From WTJY01 sp041568735 (GTDB taxonomy: Bacteria > Chloroflexota > Anaerolineae > Promineifilales > Promineifilaceae): a DNA stretch of 21,138 nucleotides. The position numbers and the translations under genes were made by a program. The notes beneath the pieces were generated by a model, which had not been told where the DNA came from, ran no database searches, and worked only from the letters and a program-made list of their open reading frames with translations. Every line of letters starts with the position of its first letter. Positions within the stretch are counted from its first letter, which is position 1. The stretch spans positions 1 through 21,138 of the forward strand of contig JBFFZG010000043.1 of assembly GCA_041568735.1 (NCBI GenBank), in the 5' to 3' direction. Of the stretch, positions 15,069-21,138 are shown piece after piece.

Positions 15069-15482
15069 TCAGGATTTTCCGGCCACGTGATCGACCGACA
15101 GCCGGATGAGCTTGCGCAGCGTATTCAGGTCGATGTCGTCGATTTTGTTGATGTAAAGACAGGCTTTGCCAGTCTTGTATTTGCCCAGCTGGCCGAGCAG
15201 CTCCTCGAATTGCGTAAATCCGGACATGATATACAGGGTCAGATTCTGCTTGCGGGGGGAGAAACCGGTCACAAACCAGTCTCCTTCCCGGCCGCTTTCG
15301 TATTGGTAGTGGTAGCTCCCGAATCCGACGATGCTCGTCCCCCACATTTTCGGCTCCTCACCGGTCACCTCCTGCATCAGGTCGAGCACTACCTGGGCGT
15401 CTTCACGGCGCCGGTCGCTGTCGACCGAGCTCAAAAATTCCATGACATCCCCATCATGGGGCTGCGTCTTCAATTCCGCCAT
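15069..15482 (-). CDS. DUF1801 domain protein
   Basis: From the ATG at 15482 with a GGGAGG site directly upstream, the product is 137 residues; the frame extends to 15551 but without support. The whole chain is one DUF1801 (YdhG-like) domain: VMEFLSSVDSDRRREDAQVV in the N-terminal helices, then KMWGTSIVGFGSYHYQYESG, the central strand TLYIMSGFTQFEELLGQLGK, and a C-terminal GKACLYINKIDDIDLNTLRK. These small cytoplasmic proteins have a start-of-chain helix pair and a beta sheet; their role is not firmly established, although relatives are linked to stress or metal handling. The DUF3592-like gene follows on the same strand 189 bp away. No convincing promoter was found in the 140 bp upstream. Confidence 0.85.
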   Translation of the reverse strand: MAELKTQPHDGDVMEFLSSVDSDRRREDAQVVLDLMQEVTGEEPKMWGTSIVGFGSYHYQYESGREGDWFVTGFSPRKQNLTLYIMSGFTQFEELLGQLGKYKTGKACLYINKIDDIDLNTLRKLIRLSVDHVAGKS

Positions 15483-15620
15483 TTTAACCTCCCACGTTAG
15501 CCGGTCTTTGTTCGTCTCTAAAACCCTACCATCGGAGCCAGTATTTGTCACGACAGCAGTGTAACCAATCGTTCCCTGCGAATGGTGCCCCGATCGTTAC
15601 GCCGGTGGTTTGCCCGACGA

Positions 15621-15648
15621 ATCCCTAACTCCCGACTCCCAACTCCTG
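15621..15648. repeat. Tandem heptanucleotide repeats at the end of the truncated flavoprotein
   Basis: Four seven-base units run head to tail: ATCCCTA, ACTCCCG, ACTCCCA, ACTCCTG. They resemble the short tandemly repeated heptads known from cyanobacteria and some other phyla. The truncated flavoprotein frame ends within them. Confidence 0.6.
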
Positions 15649-15873
15649 CAGCTCCCGGCCGCCGCGCGGATAAAAGGCGATCAGGGCGGCGGGGTCGAAG
15701 CAGGCCTGCGTGACATTGCAGCGGCCGCCGCCAGAAATCAGCACCTTGGCCAGCGGCCGCCGCCCGCGCTCCAGGATGGCGATGCGCAGCCCGCGATTTT
15801 CACCGGCCGCGTTCAGGGCGCCGAAGAAGCCGGCCGCCCCGCCGCCCACGACGAGGCAATCGAAATCGCTCAA
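15625..15873 (-). pseudogene. Truncated HI0933/BaiN-family flavoprotein (N-terminal fragment)
   Basis: The 82-residue frame starts with a TTG that overlaps the stop of the MFS gene (TTGA). It has the FAD-binding opening VVGGGAAGFFGALNAA, then LISGGGRCNVTQACFDPA (about 45-62) and YPRGGREL, all diagnostic of the HI0933-like flavoprotein family, whose members have about 390-420 residues. After GGREL the homology breaks and the frame runs into heptanucleotide repeats and stops. About 80% of the protein, including the substrate domain, is missing, so it is almost certainly non-functional. Its position suggests it was once the last gene of the nitroreductase-to-MFS operon. A sequencing gap is an alternative explanation. 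Confidence 0.8.
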
Positions 15874-17366
15874 GCTTCCACCGCTTCTCGCCGCAGGAAG
15901 AGACTGAGCAGCAGCGCGGCGCCGGCGACGCCGGCCGAAATGAGAAAGGTTTCGGTGAGAACAGTGACGGTGACGCCGGTCAGCCCCTCGACCAGTGATT
16001 TGACATAACTGGGGTCGGTGAGGGGCGGCAGCACGATGTGGGTGCGCAGCACATTAAAGCGGTCGAGCCCCCAGGAGGTCAGGGCCGAGAGGCCGACGCT
16101 CATTCCGAGCAGCCGCATGACGATGACCAGGCTCGAGGCGATCCCCCGCTGATCTTCGGGGGCGGCATTGATGACGGCCGTGCCGATCGGGGCGGTGACA
16201 AGGCCAAAACCGACCCCGAGCACCACCAGCTGCCAGCCCATCTGCGTGTAGGGGGTGGCCGGCCGCCAGGTCAGACCCATCAGGGCAAGGCCGGCCAGGC
16301 AAAAAAGGAGGCCGGCCGGAATGACCGGCCGGTAGCTGAAGCGCTCGGTCGCCTTGCCGCCGACGTAAGCCATGACGGCCATCGACAGGGTCATGCCGCT
16401 CAGCAGGACCCCGCTGGTGAGGGCCGCCTCCCCCGGGTCGAGTTCGAGCACGTTGACGACCAGGGGGACGTTGACCATGGCGACGATGAGCACGGCGCCG
16501 ACGAGGAAATTGATGAGGACGGCCGGGGTGAAATTGCGCCGGACAAACAGGGACAGGTCGATCAGCGGTGGGGCGAATCGGCTCAGCACCCGCTGGGAAA
16601 CGAGAAACAGGGAAAAGGCCACGGCCGCGGCCAGGTAGTAGGGCGCGGCCGACCAGGCGGGTGCCTGGTTGAGATTGGCGAAGCCGCCGGCCGCCCCAAC
16701 ATCGCCGCTGCCGAGCAGGGCGATATTGAGTGCCAGCAGGGAGGCGGCCAGCAGCCCGGCCCCCACCCAGTCGATCCGTTCGCGCCGGCCGGCCGGGGGG
16801 AGGTCGGCCAGCGCCCACCAGCCCAGGATCAGCCCGACGAGGCTGAGCGGAATGTTCAGATAGAACTGCCACTGCCAGGTCAGGAAGCGCACCAGCAGCG
16901 CCCCGTAGAGGGGTCCCCAGACCCAGCCGGCCATGTCGATCGCTCCCAGCACGCCCAGGGCGGAAGCCCGCTCCCGCCGCTCGTAAATGTCGCCGATGAC
17001 GGCCATGGCCACCGGGACCATCGCTCCCCCGCCGAGGGCAGTCAGCACCCGGCCGAAGAGGAATGAGTTGAAGGTCGGCGCCAGGGGAACCCAGATCGAT
17101 CCGGCCAGAAAGAGAGCCATGGCGGCCGTGAAGACATTGCGCCGGCCAATGAGGTCGCTGGCCCGCCCCATAAACGGCATGATGACGACATAGGCGATCA
17201 GGTAGGCGTTGACGATCCAGGCCGCCCGGTTGAGCTCATCCGGCAGGACCAGGCCGAGATCAAAGACCATCTGGCGCAGCATCGTGGAGACGACGGTCAG
17301 GTCGTCGGCGGCGATAAAGACGCCGAACGAGATGACGGCCAGGATGAGGCGAGGTGAGCGCTGCAT
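15870..17366 (-). CDS. MFS transporter, DHA2-type (EmrB/QacA-like), candidate P55/Rv1410c counterpart
   Basis: The 498-residue protein is a major facilitator with about 14 membrane segments. The first segment holds Asp21-Asp22 (FIAADDLTVVSTML), motif A is GRASDLIGRRNVF (about 67-79), and the motif C region is GAIDMAGWVWGPLYG (about 141-155) with an acidic residue, Asp144. A mid-protein extension with an extracytoplasmic stretch (about 225-245) is present. It lies 51 bp downstream of an LppX/LprAFG-family lipoprotein, the arrangement of mycobacterial lprG-Rv1410c, where the MFS extracts triacylglycerides or lipoglycans from the membrane and hands them to LprG. That suggests lipid export rather than, or besides, drug efflux; this is inference from context. 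The ribosome binding site is weak (CAGGA close to the ATG). Confidence 0.87.
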   Translation of the reverse strand: MQRSPRLILAVISFGVFIAADDLTVVSTMLRQMVFDLGLVLPDELNRAAWIVNAYLIAYVVIMPFMGRASDLIGRRNVFTAAMALFLAGSIWVPLAPTFNSFLFGRVLTALGGGAMVPVAMAVIGDIYERRERASALGVLGAIDMAGWVWGPLYGALLVRFLTWQWQFYLNIPLSLVGLILGWWALADLPPAGRRERIDWVGAGLLAASLLALNIALLGSGDVGAAGGFANLNQAPAWSAAPYYLAAAVAFSLFLVSQRVLSRFAPPLIDLSLFVRRNFTPAVLINFLVGAVLIVAMVNVPLVVNVLELDPGEAALTSGVLLSGMTLSMAVMAYVGGKATERFSYRPVIPAGLLFCLAGLALMGLTWRPATPYTQMGWQLVVLGVGFGLVTAPIGTAVINAAPEDQRGIASSLVIVMRLLGMSVGLSALTSWGLDRFNVLRTHIVLPPLTDPSYVKSLVEGLTGVTVTVLTETFLISAGVAGAALLLSLFLRREAVEA

Positions 17367-17417
17367 AATCCTGTTAAACGGAGCGGCCGGGCCGGCGGCG
17401 CGGCGGTCAGGGCTGAT

Positions 17418-18188
17418 CTATCCGGTTGGCGGCGGCTCGATGGTCACCGGCTCGTTGAACTGGCTGAATTTGAGCAGCCACTGGCTCGGTTCCTCCGGAC
17501 TGCGGCTGGGGGTGGCGAAAGCGGCCTGGTGAATGAGGCGGGAAGCCGGGTCGATCCACACAGTCAGCGTGACCGGCTGGTCGGAGGCGGCCGCGTTGGC
17601 CGTCATCGCCCGCACCCGCTCCCCTTCGACCGTGGCCTCGATCACGTAAAATGCGGCGCCGTCGATGGTTTCTTCGCGCAGCGGGGACACCGAGGATAAA
17701 TCCTTCTCCAGCAGCGGCCGCCAGCCGACCTCGTCGCTGAAGATCAGGGCCGGATTGAAGCCGAAGCCGGGCGGGAGTTTTTCCCACTGCTGGGTGAGGA
17801 AATTGGTCAGCCACTGCTCCTCGCCGATGGCGATCGTCTGCACGACGAGATTCAGGCCGGGGCCGGCGACCTCGACCGTGGCGGCCACGGAAGCGGGGGC
17901 CCGGTACTGCCCGGCCGCCTTGTTGATGGCAAACAGGCCATCCGGATCGATGAAGGCCGGTCCGCCGCTGCGCTGGATATCGAACCGGACGCTCTCCAGG
18001 CCGCTCATGGCCTCGCCGGCCTCGCGCAAAATGGCGGCCGGGTCCGGCGTCGGCGTGGGGGGAATCGGCGTGGGAGTTGGCGGCGGCTCCGCGGCGCAGG
18101 CGGCCAGCAGGAAACCGAGCACAAGGGATCCAATCAGGATCCAGACAAAGCGATTCAGGCGAGGGAAAATGGGATCTGGCAGATTCAT
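17418..18188 (-). CDS. LppX/LprAFG-family lipoprotein (LprG-like)
   Basis: The 256-residue protein has a lipoprotein signal peptide (residues 14-31, lipobox LAAC with Cys31) and a short Thr-Pro linker (TPTPIPPTPTPDP, about 37-49). The remaining chain matches the LppX/LprAFG plan. A helix AAILREAGEAMSGLESVRFD opens it, followed by a long antiparallel sheet with FIDPDGLFAINKAAGQYRAP, then WLTNFLTQQWEKLPPGFGFN, and a late VTLTVWIDPASRLIHQAAFA. Known members fold into half-barrels with a pocket for acylated lipids, and LprG binds triacylglycerides and lipoglycans. It is anchored on the outer face of the membrane. The ATG at 18188 has a GGAGG site five bases upstream. It lies 38 bp after the alcohol dehydrogenase and 51 bp before the MFS gene, so the pair probably works as a carrier plus exporter. 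Confidence 0.83.
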   Translation of the reverse strand: MNLPDPIFPRLNRFVWILIGSLVLGFLLAACAAEPPPTPTPIPPTPTPDPAAILREAGEAMSGLESVRFDIQRSGGPAFIDPDGLFAINKAAGQYRAPASVAATVEVAGPGLNLVVQTIAIGEEQWLTNFLTQQWEKLPPGFGFNPALIFSDEVGWRPLLEKDLSSVSPLREETIDGAAFYVIEATVEGERVRAMTANAAASDQPVTLTVWIDPASRLIHQAAFATPSRSPEEPSQWLLKFSQFNEPVTIEPPPTG

Positions 18189-18226
18189 CGCGCCTCCAAT
18201 TCGAGCCTTGCCGGCGGCCGGGCCGG

Positions 18227-19306
18227 TTAAAAGAGAATCACATTGCGGAGCGCCAATCCGGATTCCGTGGCTTCAAGCGCCTCGTTAATCCGCTCCAGCG
18301 TATAACATTCAGAAATCAATTCGTCGAGCTTCAGGCGTCCCTTTTGGTAGAGGTCGACCAGGAACGGGATATCCTCCGACAGCCGCGTGGTCCCCATAAA
18401 GCTCCCGGTGATCGTTTTTTCGCTGAGAATGGTGAGGCCGATGGGGATTTCGATCCGGGTTTTCCAATCGGGAACGCCGACGAAGACGACCGTGCCGCGG
18501 CGGCGGGCCAGCGCGAAGGCCTGCTCGGCCGCCGCGGTGCTGCCAACCGTGACAAAGACGTAGTCGGCCAGGCGGTCTTCCGTCAGCGCTTTCAGGGCAG
18601 CCTTCACGTCGTTCTCCCCGGCCAGAATGCCATGCGTGGCCCCGAAGGCTTCGGCCGCGGCCAGCTTTTCCGGCCGGATGTCGACCGCCACAATCGTGCG
18701 CGCGCCGGAGAGGCGGGCCCCCTGGATGGCGTTCATACCCACGCCGCCCGCGCCGATGACGACGACCGAACTGCCCGGTTTGACCCGCGCCCGGTTGACC
18801 ACGGCGCCGTAGCCGGTGATGACGCCGCAAGCCAGGAGGGCGGCTACCCGGGCGGGCAGGGTTTCCGGCACGCGGGCCAGCTGGGATTGATCGACGATGG
18901 CATACTCGGCGAAGGCGGCCGTGTTCATTCCCTGCCGGATCGTCTGGCCGTGCAGCGTGCGCAGCCGGCTCTCCGTCCCGATGGCAAAGGTGCCGGAGCA
19001 GAGATGGGGCAGCCCGGTCGTGCAGGATTCACAGCGGCCGCACGCCCGCAGGAGCGAGACAACGACGGGATCCCCTTCCCGCACCTGGGTGACTCCCGGC
19101 CCGACCTGGTCGACGATGCCGGCCCCCTCGTGACCGACGACGACCGGCAGATCGCCGCCCCAATCGCCGCGCACGATGTGCAGATCGCTGTGGCAGATGG
19201 CCACGGCCGTCATGCGGACGCACACCTCACCTGCTTCCGGGGGATCGATCTCGATTTCCTCGACAACCAATGGCTGGCCGAACGCATAGCAGACGGCGGC
19301 TTTCAT
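18227..19306 (-). CDS. Zinc-dependent alcohol dehydrogenase, class III-like (second paralogue)
   Basis: The 359-residue enzyme has catalytic zinc ligands Cys38 (CHSD), His59-Glu60 and Cys160 (ACGVITG), and structural zinc cysteines 89, 92, 95 and 103. GAGGVG at 185-190 and Asp209 indicate NAD binding. It shares its motif order, length and many blocks (RACGRC, ACGVITG, FVTVGS, LKLDELI, ALRNVI) with the enzyme at 5254-6342, so the two are paralogues. The start overlaps the stop of the nitroreductase gene by four bases (ATGA), which indicates translational coupling. The lipoprotein and MFS genes follow. The substrate is unknown; a long-chain or lipid-linked alcohol would fit the lipid-export neighbours, but this is speculation. 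Confidence 0.9.
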   Translation of the reverse strand: MKAAVCYAFGQPLVVEEIEIDPPEAGEVCVRMTAVAICHSDLHIVRGDWGGDLPVVVGHEGAGIVDQVGPGVTQVREGDPVVVSLLRACGRCESCTTGLPHLCSGTFAIGTESRLRTLHGQTIRQGMNTAAFAEYAIVDQSQLARVPETLPARVAALLACGVITGYGAVVNRARVKPGSSVVVIGAGGVGMNAIQGARLSGARTIVAVDIRPEKLAAAEAFGATHGILAGENDVKAALKALTEDRLADYVFVTVGSTAAAEQAFALARRRGTVVFVGVPDWKTRIEIPIGLTILSEKTITGSFMGTTRLSEDIPFLVDLYQKGRLKLDELISECYTLERINEALEATESGLALRNVILF

Positions 19307-19770
19307 CGATCGATCCTCTCCCGGGACATGCCGGATGTTTCCGGCTCGAGGATCACGACCGGGATGTCGCGGCCGGTCTCTTCCTGGTAGCGCCGGTAGC
19401 GGGGAAAGATCCCAGTCATCAGCGCCCAGAGCCGGGGTTTTTCATCCGGGGTGGCCCGGCGAGCGCGGGCGACCAGGTGGCGTGGACCAACCTGGACCTG
19501 GACGATCGAACTGGCCTGCAGATTGAGATACCAGGCCGGGTGATGATCGCGGCCGGCGTTGGAGGCCACGACGATCAGCCGCTCCCCATCCTGCCCATAA
19601 ATCAGGGGAGTGATGCGCGCCTGTCCGGTCCGGCGGCCGGTCGTGGTCAGGAGAAGGGTCGGGTAGCCGCGCCAGATATGCCCTTTCCGCCCGCCGCTTT
19701 CCATGTATTCGCGCAGGTGCGCTTCTATTGGATTCAGTGGTTTTTGTTCCGCCTGTCGATCATCTGCCAT
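19303..19770 (-). CDS. Deazaflavin (F420)-dependent nitroreductase family protein (Ddn-like, DUF385)
   Basis: The 155-residue protein is a single split-barrel domain of the Ddn/DUF385 family. The core has LLLTTTGRRTGQARITPLIY (about 39-58), where the TGRRTG loop is the F420-phosphate contact region, then LIVVASNAGRDHHPAWYLNL (about 65-84) with the conserved PAWYLNL. Members use reduced F420 to reduce quinones, nitro compounds or unsaturated lipids, and some bind fatty acids. No F420 synthesis genes are in the window, so cofactor use is inferred. It is the first gene of an operon with the alcohol dehydrogenase, LprG-like lipoprotein and MFS. The ATG at 19770 follows a GGAG site eight bases upstream, with a possible TATAAT box at 19800-19805. 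Confidence 0.88.
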   Translation of the reverse strand: MADDRQAEQKPLNPIEAHLREYMESGGRKGHIWRGYPTLLLTTTGRRTGQARITPLIYGQDGERLIVVASNAGRDHHPAWYLNLQASSIVQVQVGPRHLVARARRATPDEKPRLWALMTGIFPRYRRYQEETGRDIPVVILEPETSGMSRERIDR

Positions 19771-19799
19771 TGAGCGTTCTCCAATGCATTCTGGAGGCC

Positions 19800-19805
19800 A
19801 TTATA
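19800..19805 (-). promoter_or_regulatory. Possible -10 box of the nitroreductase-MFS operon
   Basis: TATAAT is a perfect -10 match on the minus strand, about 30 bp before the start codon at 19770. The expected -35 position (GGGTGG) is poor, so a sigma70 promoter with activator support or an alternative upstream start is possible. Confidence 0.4.
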
Positions 19806-19871
19806 ATCAAATTTCCCCGGAACCACCCATCTCGACGAAAAATCAACCCCGCGAAGCGGTCATAAGTAACT

Positions 19872-19905
19872 AAAAACGCGGTGAAGAGCCAGTCTTCACT
19901 GCGTT
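19872..19905 (-). terminator. Rho-independent terminator after the gene relic
   Basis: On the minus strand a 13 bp stem (AACGCAGTGAAGA with TCTTCACCGCGTT, one G-U type pair) closes a five-base loop and runs into TTTTT. It begins 45 bp after the relic stop at 19950 and shows that a real transcription unit once ended here. Confidence 0.8.
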
Positions 19906-19949
19906 CAACGGCGGATAAAGGTGATCGGGCGGGATCGACCCGCACCGGC

Positions 19950-20181
19950 TCATTCGAGCTGGAGTCCGATATCGAAAGAGGTGGCATACCCCTGGCCGGA
20001 CTCAGTCACGACGAGCTGGAGCTGGCTGCCGCCCTTGCGGCAGATCCCATCCCCGTCATCCCGCGGATCCCACTCCCGCGGCCGGCGCACGACTCGCGCG
20101 TATAGACCTGGTCGATCAAGGCGTCGTCAAAAAAGAGCGGCGAGTTCAATTCGCAGTCCTGGACCCCGCCCCGGCGGGCAG
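19950..20181 (-). pseudogene. C-terminal relic of an unidentified protein, with one frameshift
   Basis: Read on the minus strand just after the upstream terminator, one frame gives QDCELNSPLFFDDALIDQVY, protein-like and free of stops. At about 20101-20104 a TA duplication shifts the frame. In the next frame the text continues REWDPRDDGDGICRKGGSQ, LQLVVTESGQGYATSFDIG and LQLE, then a stop at 19950. Composition, the strand pattern and the following terminator argue that this is the 3' end of a former gene. The 5' part and any promoter are missing, because the DUF5602 terminator lies directly upstream. I do not recognise the family. With the frames joined, about 75 residues remain. Confidence 0.6.
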
Positions 20182-20216
20182 AAAAAAGTGGGGGACGTTC
20201 GCTAAACGTCCCCCAC
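20182..20216 (-). terminator. Strong rho-independent terminator of the DUF5602-like gene
   Basis: A perfect 12 bp stem (GTGGGGGACGTT with AACGTCCCCCAC, arms 20188-20199 and 20205-20216) closes a five-base loop and is followed on the minus strand by six T. It lies 34 bp after the stop at 20250. Confidence 0.9.
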
Positions 20217-20249
20217 TCTCATGGAATGAATCGAGCCAGGGGGCGCGTG

Positions 20250-21129
20250 TTAATCCCCGTTAAACCATTTAAACTTGTCCAGGATGATCTGGTAGGTGCC
20301 CTGCCCCCGGTTGAACTGGTTGCAGGTGCGGGTCGGGTAGTAGCCGGGCTCGCCAAAGACCTGCGGCATCTTCAGATTGTAGCATTCTTTCCCTTTCAGA
20401 TTCTGCAGGTAGGCCATGGTGATCATCGGCTCGAAGAAGGAGATATCCCCGTCGAGCGTGCCGTAGATCCAGGTCTGGACAAAGGGCGATCCGGCCAGTT
20501 CAGAGGCGGTCATGTCGAGCATGTGATTCCCCATGCCCGGTTCGAGCGCCCCGGGGGAGAAGTAGTCGGGGGGGGATTTCACCCGGGGAGAGCGGGGCCA
20601 GCGCCCGGGCCATGACATCACAGGTCAGCGGCACAAGCGGCGCGCACATCGTCTCGGCCGTCGGCGCGGGATTCGTCTGGCGGACCGCATTGCTGATCGT
20701 GTAGAAGTGGAAGTCGAAATGGGGAACCGAGTAGATCCCTGGCGGTGGGTGGCCGTGGTTGTTCCAGTTGACGACGATATGCTTGAACGGCGTGGCGGCG
20801 GCGGCGGCCGGCAGCGCCAGCACGTGCTCGTAGCCGCAGCAGTACCAGACGACATCGCCGCCGGCGTCGAGATTATCCCAGGTGCCGTCGCTCGGCGGCA
20901 GCTCTTCGCCGGGTAAACCGGTCAGAGAGGCCATGGAAAACTCGATGCCGATTTCCTTCGGAACGCCGCCGCCATTCAGCGCGACGAAGGAACGAACGAT
21001 GCCGTTGCCCATGGAAAGTGCCGGGCCATATTCGAGATTCGGGCTGCCGGCCGCGGCCGGGAGCGCCGCAAAGGCGATGAGCAGGAACAGGATAAAACTC
21101 AGGGCAGCTATGCGAAAACTCGTTTTCAC
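20250..21129 (-). pseudogene. Secreted DUF5602/TTHB210-like protein split by a frameshift in a G8 tract
   Basis: Two overlapping frames, 20500-21129 and 20250-20621, encode one protein. The first has a Sec signal peptide (FILFLLIAFAALPAAAG, cut near residue 27), the block HIVVNWNNHGHPPPGIY (117-133) and PHFDFHFYTIS (136-146), a His-rich motif of the DUF5602 (TTHB210-like) family, and ends meaningfully at about residue 187. The second resumes DYFSPGALEPGMGNHMLDMT and runs to the natural C-terminus. Removing one base from the eight-G run at 20568-20575 joins them into about 292 residues. The GTG at 21129 is supported by the signal peptide and a GGTGA box, although the frame is open to the window edge. 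Histidines 117, 125, 127, 137 and 141 could bind metal. Whether the shift is real, phase-variable or a sequencing error cannot be decided here. A strong terminator follows. Confidence 0.8.
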
Positions 21130-21138
21130 GGTTTCACC

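Noticed and set aside
16038..17066. Plus-strand open frame of 342 codons
   Set aside because: It is antisense to the MFS gene, and the Gly/Asp/His/Gln-rich text is typical of the reverse of membrane-protein codons.
18077..19390. Plus-strand open frame of 437 codons
   Set aside because: It is the shadow of the second alcohol dehydrogenase, with no ribosome binding site or family.
19760..19987. Minus-strand 75-codon frame overlapping the nitroreductase start
   Set aside because: It runs through the terminator, the TATAAT box and the ribosome binding site of the nitroreductase, so coding is unlikely.
1..21138. tRNA, rRNA, CRISPR arrays, insertion sequences
   Set aside because: No cloverleaf-like segment, rRNA-like stretch, regularly spaced repeat array or transposase gene was seen in reading the window; this is a visual check, not a profile search.

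Overview
The window is GC-rich DNA with almost every gene on the minus strand; only the TetR-type gene at the left edge is on plus. Several traits point to Chloroflexota (Anaerolineae/Caldilineae-like): two lipoproteins with long Thr-Pro linkers after the lipobox, a ParB-like DGNHR protein, a DUF5602/TTHB210-like secreted protein, and a deazaflavin (F420)-type nitroreductase next to an LprG-like lipoprotein. The taxonomic assignment is inference from gene content and style. No rRNA, tRNA, CRISPR array or transposase was found.

Left block (1-6342): a TetR/WHG regulator converges on a tight five-gene minus-strand operon. In transcription order it holds a zinc alcohol dehydrogenase, a choline-sulfatase (BetC type), an SDR with a degenerate active site, a sarcosine/N-methyltryptophan oxidase-like flavoenzyme, and a GNAT acetyltransferase. 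Gaps are 21-46 bp and most starts have good ribosome binding sites. It reads as a choline-O-sulfate (or related sulfated/N-methylated compound) utilisation operon that lacks the usual BetA/BetB.

Second block (6343-9937): after a gene-poor 340 bp come a glycosyltransferase, a hexapeptide acyltransferase and a Wzx-like flippase, a small surface-polysaccharide set. A 31-codon ORF resembling the N-terminus of a beta-keto acid cleavage enzyme (BKACE, DUF849) sits between the acyltransferase and the glycosyltransferase.

Third block (10125-15482): a stand-alone ParB-like protein, a TP-rich lipoprotein with a good promoter, threonine synthase with a rho-independent terminator, a single-domain response regulator with a long structured leader, a DUF3592-like membrane protein and a DUF1801 protein.

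Right block (15625-19770): a second operon runs from a Ddn-like F420-type nitroreductase through a second zinc alcohol dehydrogenase (paralogue of the first) and an LppX/LprAFG-family lipoprotein to a DHA2-type MFS transporter. It ends in a truncated HI0933-family flavoprotein cut at heptanucleotide repeats. The lipoprotein-MFS pair mirrors the mycobacterial LprG-Rv1410c (P55) lipid-export operon.

Right edge (19872-21129): a C-terminal gene relic lies between two strong rho-independent terminators, preceded by a secreted DUF5602-like gene split by one extra base in a G8 tract. Gene decay is a theme of the window: four broken or remnant genes are visible.
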